The translations under genes and the position numbers were made by a program. A DNA stretch of 64,000 nucleotides from Bathynomus jamesi. Its lineage: Eukaryota; Arthropoda; Malacostraca; Isopoda; Cirolanidae. The notes below the pieces were generated by a model. It did not search any database. It was not told where the DNA came from and worked only from the letters and a program-made list of their open reading frames with translations. Positions 10,953-22,699 of the stretch are shown here, one piece after another; positions within the stretch are counted from its first letter, which is position 1; each line of letters begins with the position of its first letter. The stretch covers positions 744,001-808,000 of the forward strand of contig JAJOZX010001729.1 of NCBI GenBank assembly GCA_023014485.1, written 5' to 3'.

Positions 10953-13947
10953 TCAAATAGTGTGCAAGATTTCGTCTAACCTTTTCTTGAACTGATCCAC
11001 AGAGGAACTGTTCACAACTTCCGAAGGTAACCTGTTCCATGTGTCACAGATCTTATACGTAACGTAATTCCCACACACACTAGTCCTAAACCGTTTCAAA
11101 TCCAACTTCCAACCATTGTTGCGAGTTGGGTTATCATTTAAACTAAACATACTTCTAAAATCGACATCGTTGAACCCTCGTAAGAGCTTGAAAACCTCGA
11201 TCAGTTGACCGCGCAGCCTCCGAGTTTCAAGCGAAAACAAGTTCAGGGCACGTAACCGTCGATTGTAGCCATATGCCTAACGGAAGGGATCAACTTTGTG
11301 GCCCTCGCCTGCACTCGCTCCAGCCTCTCAATATCTTTCCTGAGGGTGGGCGACCAGAACTGCACAGCATACTCCAGGTACGGCCGAACAAGGGAATTGT
11401 ACAGTGAGAGCACAATCTCCTTGTTCCGAAACTGAAATTGCCTCCTGATATAACCCAATAGTTCTGGGCTTTCTTTTCCACCTCTACACACTGTTTCGTA
11501 AACTTAAGGTCGCTGCTAATTAGCACACCCAGTCCTTTTCTAAATCAGTCACCTCGATATTACTGCCCAACATCGAGTAGTCCGACTTGGGATTGGCGTA
11601 GCCAATGTGCATCACTTTGCATTTACCCAAGTTAAACGGCATTTGCCATTTTTCGGACCACTCTCCTATCCTACCTAGGTCCGCACGCAGTTCCTCGATC
11701 GCTTCGGGCGTCCCAACATTGGCCCCAAGCTTGGTGTCATCAGCGAATTTGGCGATCCGACTGACGATGCCACCGTCGATATCATTTATGTAAATGGTAA
11801 ACAACAGTGGCCCCAAAACGGAACCCTGAGGAACCCCACTTGTGACCGAGGCCCAACCCGAACTAGCCCCTTTAATTACCACCCTCTGCCGCCTATTCCT
11901 TAGTCAGTTTTCAATCCACCTACCTATTTCCCCACCGATACCCAGCGCGCGCACTTTCGCCATTAGCCGGCGGTGAGGTACCTTATCAAAGGCTTTCTGA
12001 AAGTCGAGATAAAGTATATCAATCGCCCTACTCTTATTGTACTCACTCAACATGACGTGGAAAAACTCGAGCAAGTTGGTGAGACACAACCTATGCCGTC
12101 TAAACCCATGTTGGGAGTCCCCAAGCAGCTTGTAGGAATCCAAATGGTCAACGATTCTATCAGCTATTATCCTTTCTAATAATTTACCTACAACTGAAGT
12201 GAGACTAATAGGACGATAGTTCCCTGGACTTTCGTGATCCCCTTTCTTAAAGATAGGGGTCACGTTGGCCTCCCTCCAGTCACCAGGCACCTGGCCCATC
12301 TCCAACGATTTGTTGAAGACTGTAGCCAGGTGGGGAGCCACCTGGTCGCGCACTTCTCGCAAAACACTGGGGAGAAACTGGTCTGGCCCAGGAGCCTTAA
12401 ACGCGCTCAGTTTGTCTATTCTATGAGCAACGACTGTCGCGGTACATCTAACACTATCCAGGCCAGCACCTTCGTGCCTCACAGCTGGCTCGGGGATGAC
12501 GCGGGTATCCTCCCTGGTGAACACTCCCGCAAAGTACTCATTAAGCACATTAGCGATGTCCGCGTCGGAGGTCCGCAGAACGCCGCTTCCGTCCTTTAAA
12601 GGACCTATCATGCTTCTAATGGGCTTTCTACTATTAATATAACTGAAGAACTCCTTAGGGTTCCCCTTGCAGAGGCTTGCCACCCGTAGTTCTTCGTTAC
12701 GTTTCGCTAGCCTAACCTTCGCCTTCACTTCCCTACACAGGCGGACATACGCTTCAGTGTTCTCGTGGGAACGATTGGCCTTCGCCCTCCAATACGCTAC
12801 TTTCCTATTTCGGATAGCCGAAGCGATGCCACGATTGAACCACTTAGGCTGCGTTGAAGCAGGGGTGACCGGTTTTGAGGGTATGGCAGCAGACTGCAGC
12901 ACCATAAACTCATCCCGGAATGCACTCCACACTCCCTCAACATCGCCGCCAACCTCTAACCCCATCTCTCCTACGCTATCCCTGAGGCTAACAAAGTTCG
13001 CCCGCCGGAGATCGAGCTTACTGCCTCTCGAGTTACTACGCTTCACCGAGGGACGCACACACGGAACCTAATAAGACTGTGATCACTCCCGCCCAACGAT
13101 TCGTCAACGGTGAGGCCAGTGACGAGGTTGTCTTCGGTCGTGAACACTAAGTCCAGAACGCTTTCGCCTCGTGTAGGCTCGTTGACCCACTGAGTGAGGA
13201 AGTTCTCATCAGCAAAGTCAACTAGCCTCCTCCCTTCAGCATCGGCAGTCCTGTTTTCCCACTTTATGCCGCGACAGTTGAAGTCTCCTAAAACTACACA
13301 CACCCTATCCCCTAGCAGGCTACTGAGTTCGGTGTACAGGGCTGTATCCTCCTCGAGGAGGAGATGCGGAGGTCTGTACACCAAGATTAACCTATAGTTC
13401 GTCCCTCCCACGTTCAGATCGACGCCAAGCAGCTCCCGTTCCGACCGGAACTGGCAGTCAACCGGACTCAACGTGTCTCTGACGTATATTAGTACCCCAC
13501 CCCCCTCCCCACGGGTGCGGTCTTTGCGAAACATTCTATACCCGGGAATTTCGAACTCCCCAACGTAGTCCCTACGATCAGTATGAATCCAGGACTCGGT
13601 GATAGCAACGATATCCTGGTATTCTGATGCTAAGAGCGCCCGTAGCTCGCAAAACTTGTTCCTAATTGACCTAGCATTAAAAAGCATTGCACGGAGGGAG
13701 CCTTCCCTATTCTGACCGCCCCCTAGCACGACCCGTTTCCCGAACAGCCAGGGCTGTCGGGAGTTGAAGAGCCCCTCACTAACGAGGGGGCAACTTCCGC
13801 AGGAGACTGAGCCCCCTCCAACGTAGGAGGAGGGTCACCCACCTGTACTTCGACGCACCCTTCAGTCGAAGGTATGTCCGCCACCGGCTCATCCTCATCT
13901 CTCCCCGGTGGGGGCCCATCATCTCTCCCCGGACTCGACCTCACCAT
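10953..13947 (-). pseudogene. CR1-A ORF2: AP-endonuclease and reverse transcriptase, broken
   Basis: This is the retrotransposition enzyme. The endonuclease occupies 13729-13043, with NARSIRNKFCEL, ITESWI, YRPP, GDFNCRGIKW and the catalytic SDHSLI. The RT occupies 13058-10953, with NYRPISLTSVVGKLLE, QHGFRRH, LDFQKAFDKV, GVPQGSVLGPLLFTIYIND and FADDTKL. Against copy B, copy A has a TGG-to-TGA nonsense change after WIEN (about 11903) and one-base deletions near 11530, 11463 and 11271; a further frame break lies near 13050 between endonuclease and RT. So copy A is dead but recent-looking. Confidence 0.88.
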
Positions 13948-13949
13948 TC

Positions 13950-14994
13950 TCTATAGGTGCCGGTCGAGCAGCGCGCCTAGCACACCTTTACCCTTGTCAT
14001 TGAGGTGGACACCATCCTCTGGTAAAGGTCCCACCTACCCGAAAATGCATCGAAGGGGTCAATAAACTTCACGCCCAGCGGAACGCACAAGTCTTGTACC
14101 CTCTCGTTGATGCCAATGACCTTACTGAGCGCGTGGTCACTGACATTCATTCGCGGTAAAATACCCATTAACATTCCCCTGTCTGTCTTCAGTTTTAGAT
14201 CATCCGCAAGAGATGATCTCGGTGATGATCCCTTCAGTAAGACCTACCCCACCGCCTTTGAGGAACAGGTCATTGCCACCAGCGTGGACAACGATCGCAG
14301 TCCTCCGACTAGCCACGCGCACCTTCTCTACCTCCTTCCTTAAGTGCGCCGTTCCCCGCCCAGGTAAGCACCTTACCTTCCTCCCATCCCGGTTTGCTGA
14401 AGCAAAGTACTTCTCCTGGCCCCTGATCTGCGAGTCCCCAATCAAAACGGTGTCTTCCTCCTTCGAGCACAGGAGACTAAAGCGGTTAGAGGTCTTGACA
14501 GGGGCAACTGGGGTCTCAGGCTTCGGCTTCGCAGCCTTCTTGCCCGAGACCTTTCGAAACCCGTCGCCACCCATACACGCAGTTACACCACCCGACCCAC
14601 CCCGACAGGTAGCTACATCCTTCGGTTTCTTTGGGCCATCAGCAGGCCCCTTCCCACCCTTCTCTATCGATCCCTTCCCACCCTTCTCTATCAGCCCCTT
14701 CTTTGAGCCCTCCCTTTGTTCTAGATACTTAATCTTACAGTTTGAATCTGCTGGTGTGTTTTTAATTTGATCTTGTCCACTGGGTTGGATTTCCAGTGCT
14801 ACGACCCTAGCTTCAAGCTTTTTTACTAATTCCTTTAGCTCTTTAACTTCCTTTTCGTGGTTGTCTCTAAGTTTACAAAACAAACATACACTAAGGGATG
14901 TGATATCGCTGATACTACCCTCTGGGAAGTCTACGCACCAATGATTAACTTTACATTTAAAGCATTCTGCTTTCAATTTAGCTGGCCCTGCCAT
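13950..14994 (-). pseudogene. CR1-A ORF1: PHD-like finger, coiled coil, SGNH esterase
   Basis: The start is MAGPAKLKAECF at 14994. Cysteine pairs CFKC and CLFC with an intervening HWC form a PHD-like finger at about residues 11-40, and a Lys/Glu-rich coiled coil (KELVKKLEARVVALE) follows. The C-terminal part has the SGNH/GDSL hydrolase blocks VLIGDSQIRG (Ser block) and VVHAGGNDLF (Asn block). After a frameshift near 14200 the reading continues as HALSKVIGINERVQDLCVPL, and after another near 14030 as PEDGVHLNDKGKGVLG, carrying the Asp-x-x-His pair, before a stop. Esterase-bearing ORF1 proteins are known in CR1 elements. Confidence 0.8.
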
Positions 14995-16007
14995 ATTTTC
15001 TCTTTTTTTTTTTTCTGAATACTCTGAATAAGATAAAGCGTTCTAGCAATGAAAACTATCCAAAAACGTTATGACCAGTATATAAAAAAGGGGGGGGGGG
15101 TGAATTAATCCCGCGCGTAGACGCACCCGCCTTTTTGCAAGTGACGTTCATTCCTTCCAGAAGACTACACCTCTCCTGCTGCCGCACCGACCAAAGGTCT
15201 CCCCAGGGCCGGACCGTCCCAAACGTGTCGCAGCTACCAACTGACAAACACTCGCGACGCAAGCGTCACGGATTTTCCGCCAGGAGCGACAGCGAGATGC
15301 AGCCCCTTACTAAGTCTTACTAGTCACTCACAAGCGGCCAGACTCTTAGAATCCAGTGTTCAAGGGATATCCCACCAGACCCAGAGGCTACGCCCGAGAC
15401 TTTACGCTGGCCTGGCAGCCAGCTGGGCAGTAAAGCCCTCTCACCTCAGAGCAGTACAGCCAAGCACCATCAATTGGTCACCAAAGAACGGTCGCAGGGG
15501 GCTGGTCAAGCCATTACGCGTTAGGAATGGGCTTAACGGGGCACTAGCCACACTCCATTCATCGCGCCCCTACGCCTGGGACCCCTCCATCCCAGTCTCT
15601 CAACCTACGAGCGTTAAATGGTTATTTATAGAGGTTCCAAAGCCTCTCTTCCCACGCATGAGGTAGCAGTAGGGTCCTAATTGTAAAAGAAGAGAAAAAG
15701 ACTTAATACTAAAAGAAGTTTTTTTTTTTTTTTTTTTTTGCAGTGAGAGGAGAACAACCTTAACGTAATCTAAAAGGACAGAGTAGGGATGGGATGGGAT
15801 GGGGTCCTAGTAACCCACGGGACGGGATTGTGCAAAATACTTTACCCGCCCTCCCGAAAGAGAGAGAGAACCTAAAGGAGCTGGCAGCCAGTTCCTCTAG
15901 AATCCCACGACTCGGGACCGGAGGGCTGTCACACCCCAAGTATAAAGTTTACTACATCCAGAAGAAATGTGCATAACCTTTATACCCCCTGCGGAGATAT
16001 ACCCCCT

Positions 16008-18178
16008 GCGGAGAGAGAGAGAGAGTTACAAGGAGTTACAAGGAAAAGAAGTACCTCAAAAGGCCTTGCGGCCCATACCGAGGAGGTACCAATGGCAACG
16101 GGTGCCAGGGAAAATTTTGTGAAAGTTTATTTTTCTTTCAACTATCCTAGCAGTAGTAGAAAACTGGATAGAAAAGTAGAAGGCTCTCTCCCCACCCTCC
16201 GCTCCCTCCTGCCAGAGGCAGGTAAGGAAAAAGGTTGAAGAAAATACCTTGACCCTGGAAAAGTAGCCAAGGAAATTTTACAGGAAAGTGGAGAATATAT
16301 AAATAGCTCTATATTTAGCTTGCTCACAGAGACACAGTGCAAGCGATCTCCTGCAGAGTTTTCTTATGTTTTATTCTTGAACTATGAGAGTATTCAGTAC
16401 TTTGTCTAGCCTATTTTTAAACACATTTACACTTTGACTGGAAACAACCTCTGAGGGAAGTTGGTTCCAGATATTAACTATTTTATAGGAAAAGAAATTT
16501 CCGCAGACTGAGGTCCTAAATGTCTTTACACACTCAAATAGTGTGCAAGATTTCGTCTAACCTTTTCTTGAACTGATCCACAGAGGAACTGTTCACAACT
16601 TCCGAAGGTAACCTGTTCCATGTGTCACAGATCTTATACGTAAAGTAATTCCCACACACACTAGTCCTAAACCGTTTCAAATCCAACTTCCAACCATTGT
16701 TGCGAGTTGGGTTATCATTTAAACTAAACATACTTCTAAAATCGACATCGTTGAACCTTCGTAAGAGCTTGAAAACCTCGATCAGTTGACCGCGCAGCCT
16801 CCGAGTTTCAAGCGAAAACAAGTTCAGGGCGCGTAACCGTCGATTGTAGCCCATATGCCTAACGGAAGGGATTAACTTTGTGGCCCTCGCCTGCACTCGC
16901 TCCAGCCTCTCAATATCTTTCCTGAGGGTGGGCGACCAGAACTGCACAGCATACTCCAGGTACGGCCGAACAAGGGAATTGTACAGTGAGAGCACAATCT
17001 ACTTGTTCCGAAACTGAAATTGCCTCCTGATATAACCCAATAGTTTCTGGGCTTTCTTTTCCACCTCTACACACTGTTTCGTAAACTTAAGGTCGCTGCT
17101 AATTAGCACACCCAAGTCCTTTTCTAAATCAGTCACCTCGATATTACTGCCCAACATCGAGTAGTCCGACTTGGGATTGGCGTAGCCAATGTGCATCACC
17201 TTGCATTTACCCAAGTTAAACGGCATTTGCCATTTTTCGGACCACACTCCTATCTACCTAGGTCCGCACGCAGTTCCTCGATCGCTTCGGGCGTCCCAAC
17301 ATTGGCCCCAAGCTTGGTGTCATCAGCGAATTTGGCGATCCGACTGACGATGCCACCGTCGATATCATTTATGTAAATGGTAAACAACAGCGGCCCCAAA
17401 ACGGAACCCTGAGGAACCCCACTAGTGACCGAGGCCCAACCCGAACTAGCCCCTTTAATTACCACCCTCTGCCGCCTATTCCTCAGCCAGTTTTCAATCC
17501 ACCTACCTATTTCCCCACCGATACCCAGCGCGCGAACTTTCGCCATTAGCCGGCGGTGAGGTACCTTATCAAAAGCTTTCTGAAAGTCGAGATAAAGTAT
17601 ATCAATCGCCCTACTCTTATCGTACTCACTCAACATTACGTGGAAAAACTCGAGCAAGTTGGTGAGACACGACCTATGCCGTCTAAACCCATGTTGGGAG
17701 TCCCCAAGCAGCTTGTAGGAATCCAAATGGTCAACGATTCTATCAGCTATTATCCTTTCTAATAATTTACCTACAACTGAAGTGAGACTAATAGGACGAT
17801 AGTTCCCTGGACTTTCGTGATCCCCTTTCTTAAAGATAGGGGTCACGTTGGCCTCCCTCCAGTCACCAGGCACCTGGCCCATCACCAACGATTTGTTGAA
17901 GACTGTAGCCAGGTGGGGAGCCACCTGGTCGCGCACTTCTCGCAAAACACTGGGGAGAAACTGGTCTGGCCCAGGAGCCTTAAACGCGCTCAGTTTGTCT
18001 ATTCTATGAGCAACGACTGTCGCGGTACATCTAACACTATCCAGGCCAGCACCTTCGTGCCTCACAGCTGGCTCGGGGATGACGCGGGTATCCTCCCTGG
18101 TGAACACTCCCGCAAAGTACTCATTAAGCACATTAGCGATGTCCGCGTCGGAGGTTCGCAGAACGCCGCTTCCGTCCT
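16008..18178 (-). mobile_element. CR1-A family, copy B (5' truncated)
   Basis: This is collinear with copy A from ORF2 (equivalent to 12597) to the 3' UTR. It begins abruptly at CGCTTCCGTCCTTG where a (GA)n/(GAGAGATAT)n block starts (18178), and ends with GTTACAAGG repeats and (GA)n at 16010-16026. Both junctions therefore lie in GA/CT repeats. Confidence 0.88.
16534..18178 (-). pseudogene. CR1-A copy B reverse transcriptase
   Basis: The RT body includes HRIDKLSAFKAPGPDQFLP, NYRPISLTSVVGKLLE, LDFQKAFDKV, GVPQGSVLGPLLFTIYIND and FADDTKL, and the tail frame 16995-16534 ends ...FKKRLDEILHTI. A one-base deletion near 17254 shifts the frame after ELRADLGR, and a GAG-to-TAG change near 17000 stops the next segment. 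The endonuclease and ORF1 are absent because of 5' truncation. Confidence 0.85.
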
Positions 18179-18427
18179 TGAGAGAGAGAGAGAGATATAG
18201 AGAGAGAGATATAGAGAGAGAGATATAGAGAGAGATATAGAGAGAGATATAGAGAGAGAGATATAGAGAGAGAGATATAGAGAGAGAGATATAGAGAGAG
18301 AGATATAGAGAGAGAGATATAGAGAGAGAGATATAGAGAGAGAGATATAGAGAGAGAGATATAGAGAGAGAGATATAGAGAGAGAGATATAGAGAGAGAG
18401 ATATAGAGAGAGAGAGATATAGAGAGT
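18176..18427. repeat. (GA)n / (AGAGAGAGATAT)n microsatellite
   Basis: About 250 bp of purine-rich repeat, mostly a 12-bp AGAGAGAGATAT period, lies between copy B's truncated 5' end and the broken hAT frame. The apparent SLSLYISL peptide frames are an artefact of it. Confidence 0.95.
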
Positions 18428-18436
18428 TTTTTTGAA

Positions 18437-20170
18437 ATTTCAGGATATTCATTCATAATTGAAATCCAGAAAGTATCTAGAGGATATTCTGCATGTTTGA
18501 TCTTCAGATTACGATCAGTTGAAATGGATGCCAACTCTTCTTGTTCAGATATCTTCAAATCAAAATTAGTGGAAATGAGAATGAATGAGTTCCTGATCCA
18601 ATCATATTTTTCTGTACTTAATGATGGAAAATATGGTTGTATATTGCCTTCCAACGTTGTTAAATGATCAACTATGAGAGGAATTATTTCTTTGGAGTGA
18701 GTTTCAGAGATCAGAGGAAACATTTCAAAATTACCATTTTTAATTGCATTTTTCCAAATGACTATTTTTTTCTGAAATGTCGTTAACTTATCAGTAGACG
18801 TAAGAATGTTTTAATTTTTCCCATGCATACTGATGCTCAGATTATTAAGCTGTTTGAATGTATCTGCTACATATGCCAGTTTGGTGCACCAAATCTCTCA
18901 ACTAAGATATTCACAAAATGTTTTGTTTCCTTCTTCAAAATAAGTTAGCTCTTTTTTCAGCTCATATACGCGACATAAAACCTTCCCTCTTGACAACCAT
19001 CGAACTTCAGTATGTAAAATTAAACGTTCGTATTGTGCATCCATATCTTCGCAAAGTTTTTCGAACAGGGGTGTATTTAATGGCCTCATTTTCACGAAAT
19101 TAACCATTTCGACAACTTGATCTAGTGCGTTTTTTAACTCAATTCTGAATGTCTTTGAGACAAGTACTTCCCTATGTAAAAAACAAAATGTGAATATGGC
19201 ATTTGGATTTTCCGTTTTTACAAGTGTAGTGAATCCTTTGATTGGTCCGATCATGGATGGAGTCCCATCCGTACAAATACCAACACATGACTTCCAGGAC
19301 ACTTTCCATTTTGCTAAATAGTCAGTCAAAGTATCAAAGATGTCTCGACCTCTTGTGGTTCCTGGAAGTTCCTTGCAACAAAAAAATTAACTATTATTTT
19401 CATCAATAAAACGAATAAATGCCAAAAGTTGTGTTCTGCCACTAATATCAGTTGATTCGTCAACTTGCAAAGCAAAATCTGAATTTTGAAGTTTATTACA
19501 TACGTTTTCTTCCATGTCAGCTGATAAATCTTTTATCCTGCTATGAACAGTATCATTAGAAACAGGAATCTTCACAATTTCTTTTTCTGCTTCTCTACCA
19601 AACATTCTCTCAACAATTTTACGGCACACACATATAATAAGTGACTCCGCTATAGTATGTGGCTTCATTTCTTGCGCAATAGCTTCCGAGATTTCGTAAG
19701 AAGCTATTTGAGCTTTATCAGACAATTTTATAATTTTTTCAAAATTAGTTGCTTGTTTTGATTGCTGGCATCATAATCTTTTGAAATAGTTATTTTCCCT
19801 GATCATTTGGATGTTTTAGATGTGAAATGTCTTTTTAATTTGCTAGGAACCATACTTTCATTCGCCAGTTTTTCACCACACACGACACACAATGGGAGCG
19901 GACAATTTTTATTTCCATACCAAGAAAAACCTAAACTCAAATAACTCCTCATAATGGCGATGAACAGTTTTGGAAATCTTCCTCTGTTTATTTATCTGGG
20001 TGTTTTTCAAAGCGTTATTTTCGTTATTGTTTTCACAACCATCATTGCTGCGTTTTCTTATAATAAATTTATACATTTCGAGGGTGCTGCAATTATCATT
20101 GATTAGATTTAGAATAGCACTGCAAAACCACTTTGTCACAAAATAGGAAGAAAGCAGACTGAGAGCCACA
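18437..20170 (-). pseudogene. hAT transposase (ZBED5/FAM200-like), N-terminal and central parts
   Basis: From right to left: a BED-type zinc finger near 19800-19905 (LCVVCGEKLANESMVPSKLK then RHFTSKT); the N-terminal catalytic region 19725-19387 (FALQVDESTDISGRTQLLAF, the first catalytic Asp block); an in-frame TAA at about 19387; then TDYLAKWKVSWKSCVGICTD and GTPSMIGPIKGF (second Asp region), FCFLHREVL and HTEVRWLSRGKVL (19329-18898). After frameshifts comes GNFEMFPLISE, ending at MNEYPEISKK (about 18437). The C-terminus lies at 10447-10590. Such transposases cut and paste hAT elements; this copy is inactive. Confidence 0.85.
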
Positions 20171-20199
20171 GCTCACAGTACTGTCAACTTAAGGCGCCG

Positions 20200-20600
20200 T
20201 ACATCTATATATAATAATAAATAATTATAAATATATGTACGATATATATATTATAATTATATCCTAAAAAGTAATTATAGACCTAATAGTTGGGGAGTTA
20301 TACAAAATAATCTGTAATAGCAAATTACTATTTTTTTTATGCAGTTTACTAGGTAACTGGCAACTAGATTTACGAACGTTTTCGGACGTTCTCATCAAAT
20401 CACATGACATCCACTGGGCTTTAAGAATTATCTTTTAAATCCTTAAATTACTTTGTTATATATAAACACACAGAAATACCTTTAATTATAATACGAAAAT
20501 TATATTTTTCATAAGTATTTAATTATGTTTATTGAAAAAGGTAGTGCGATTTTTTAACATTTATAAGTTAACACACACACGTACGTACGTACGTACGTTC
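20200..20600. other. AT-rich spacer with (ACGT)n
   Basis: No gene was seen. A short (ACGT)n run at about 20579-20599 lies beside the 3' end of the RT remnant at 20600-20890. Confidence 0.5.
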
Positions 20601-20890
20601 GTTAATAGGAGTTAATAAGGTGTTGCTTTAGTGATTTGCGAAACGAAATTGATGATGATGATTTTGTTTGACATTTAAAGGCATCGAGTGCCTTACATCT
20701 GCTCCTTTGCTCCTGTATGAAATGTTTGGGAAGCATTATTATGACTATTGTTGGTTTGATGCGGAGTAATCCTCTGTGAATGGGTGAAGTATAGTATGTT
20801 GTTAGCAACTTTGTACATGCTGATACCGATAGTTAGTTTACATACAGTAAGTAATTTAGTTCGAGTATTTAAATCTCTGAACATTAGAGA
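20600..20890 (-). pseudogene. Non-LTR RT, C-terminal remnant
   Basis: Two overlapping minus frames read TVCKLTIGISMYKVANNIL then QRITPHQTNNSHNNASQTFH and SFRKSLKQHLINSY followed by a stop. This is the usual tail of jockey/L2-like elements, after the thumb domain. RT core motifs are absent. Confidence 0.6.
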
Positions 20891-20920
20891 AGAGATTCTA
20901 TTATTGAGTGTTATAATGTT

Positions 20921-22665
20921 TCAGACCAACAAAGACCCTAGGATCCACTCATGGCTGGTCTACCTAACTGTGTTCGTAATTGTGTATGTCCTCCGTGGTG
21001 GCGGAGGGGACCTACAATTTTACGTGGGTTCCGAACCACAAGAATACTGTATAAGAAATTTATGTAACAACTTCCTGTACACTGTGTACATTGGCAACGA
21101 CCAATTTAACAAAACTAATTAATTATCGATTTAAAACTAAAGATAGAATCTCTGGATCCAGAGGATCACGTCATAATAGACTACTATCCACAAATATGTT
21201 ACACACACTATGTATTTATAACCGACATGCAAATATATCAGATCCAGAGAATCCAGTCAATTTCATTACGGTATCCATCAATACTAGTACCTTGTAACGA
21301 AAAATAAGTCACGGTCCATATCGATTGTGGACCAAGTCAAAATTTACAACCATATACATTACAATATATACACTTAGGAGGAAAAGTGTAGGTGTGGCTG
21401 TAAAGACTGTAGAAATGTGTGTGCACCCATCTTGGGTCTCCCATTTAAAGGTGTTTGTGGGGCAAGTGAAGATCATGAGTTTTCAATACCTCACAGTACT
21501 ATGGGGGGCACCGCTCAGCGGAGGAATCTCTTTAAATGGGGTGTGTAAGGATAGAGAGTATCCCCTAACCCAAGACGCTGCCTCCCTATATCCCACAACA
21601 CTTGTGTTGAGCTGTGGGATCTATCCCCACAAAGCCTTAATTTTACTACCTTAAACTATACCCAATCTATCAACATATGCGTCTAATCGATTTTTAAACA
21701 TGTTTATAGACGTGCTACTAATTACTTCTACCGGCAAACTATTCCAGCTATTTACTATTCTATGCGTAAAAAAGTTTTTGGCAACTGCTGTCTCGAACCT
21801 TCTACTTGTCAACTTACACCCGTTATTTCTAGTCCTATTATATTGAGAAATTTCGAAAAAGCTATCTATCTACGTTATCGAACCCATTCATAATTTTGAA
21901 AACCTGGATTAGATCACCCCTTAACCTCCTAGTCTCGAGTGTTGTCAATTTTAACTCCTTAAGCCTATCCTCGTACGACTTTGACCTAAGCGACGGAATC
22001 ATCTTAGTTGCTCGTCTTTGAACTCTTTCGATTTTGTCTATATCTTTGCGCATATGCGGATTCCAAAATTGGACCGCTTACTCCAAATGGGGTCTAACTA
22101 ATGATTTATAAAGTGGAACTATAATATCGCGCGATTTGTACTCAAAATTTCGAGCTATAAAACCTAACACTTTGTTCGCCTTATTGACCGCTGCTGTACT
22201 TTGTTTCGCTACTTTTAAATCACTAGTGACTATAACTCCTAAATCTTTTTCATGCTCTACGCTTGTTAAATCTTTCCCTGACATACTATACGCAAAATTA
22301 CCGTTACGCGAACCTATATGCAAAATTTTGCACTTATCAACGTTAAATCTCATTTGCCATGTGACTGACCAATCAACGATTTTATTCAGATCTTCCTGAA
22401 TTTTACCTCTATCTTCGTCATTAATCGCCCTACCACCCAGCTTCGTGTCATCCGCAAACTTTGAAACTGTACTGACTAAGCCGACATCTAAATCGTTAAT
22501 ATATATAAAAAAAAAGCAAGGGGCCCAATACAGAACCCTGAGGAACGCCACTCGCTACATTAGCCCAACACGACTCCGCTCCATCAACGACCACCCTCTG
22601 TTTCCTACCTCGCAACCACTCTTCTAGCCAATTTATTACTACCCCTGATTCCATGAGCCTTAGTT
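20921..22665 (-). pseudogene. CR1-B family copy 1, RT C-terminal half with insertion
   Basis: The minus frames 22551-22078 and 22053-21862 carry FIYINDLDVGLVSTVSKFAD, DDTKLGGRAIN, HEKDLGVIVTSDLKVAKQS, RDIIVPLYKSLVRPHLE and LKELKLTTLETRRLRGDL, the CR1 palm-to-thumb signature. The sequence is collinear with the longer copy at 47611-52500 and distinct from CR1-A. The 3' end is at CAGACCAACAAAG (20922). The 3' UTR is split by a ~590-bp unidentified insertion (21041-21627). The 5' end is truncated near 22665. Confidence 0.82.
21041..21627. mobile_element. Unidentified insertion in CR1-B 3' UTR
   Basis: Comparison with the CR1-B copy at 47611 onward shows uninterrupted sequence where this copy has ~590 bp extra. 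Both edges carry CCACAA, a possible 6-bp target duplication. No TG...CA LTR ends, TIRs or A/B boxes were seen. A small GC-rich hairpin-like segment lies at 21580-21628. Confidence 0.5.
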
Positions 22666-22699
22666 ATGGATTTTTTATGGATTACTTTCATCGGATATT

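Larger units (their letters stand above)
10586..16012 (-). mobile_element. CR1-type non-LTR retrotransposon, copy A (near full length)
   Basis: The minus-strand order is 5' UTR (about 15000-16012), ORF1 (zinc-finger/coiled-coil/esterase, 14994-13950), ORF2 (endonuclease plus RT, 13947-10953) and a 3' UTR ending in (CT)n at 10586-10608. The 3' UTR shares long blocks with copies B and C (for example around the TATAGAGCTATTTATA motif). Its 5' side abuts the (GA)n tail of copy B at 16010-16026, so it appears to have landed in that tail. The 5' limit is inferred from this junction. Confidence 0.8.
10282..20200 (-). mobile_element. hAT element (ZBED5-like transposase) split by two CR1 insertions
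   Basis: The 3' end shows a TIR-like TAGTGGTTCTGAACC at 10282, close to the CAGTGGTTCTCAACC ends of many hAT/Charlie-type elements. The transposase runs leftward from a BED finger near 19900, but breaks at 18437 in (GA)n. Its final residues reappear at 10447-10590, on the far side of two CR1 copies. I could not find the matching 5' TIR near 20200, so that end is approximate or lost. Confidence 0.75.

Noticed and set aside
12234..13071. Plus-strand frames opposite CR1-A ORF2
   Set aside because: They are antisense to conserved RT and endonuclease motifs and recur in copy B only because the sense gene is shared.
17250..18723. Apparent fusion proteins with SLSLYISL repeats joining RT or hAT parts
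   Set aside because: The Ser-Leu repeats are the (GA)n microsatellite read through; the real features end at its edges.
21041..21627. Solo LTR
   Set aside because: The insertion lacks TG...CA ends and any recognisable polyadenylation or primer-binding context, so I leave it unclassified.
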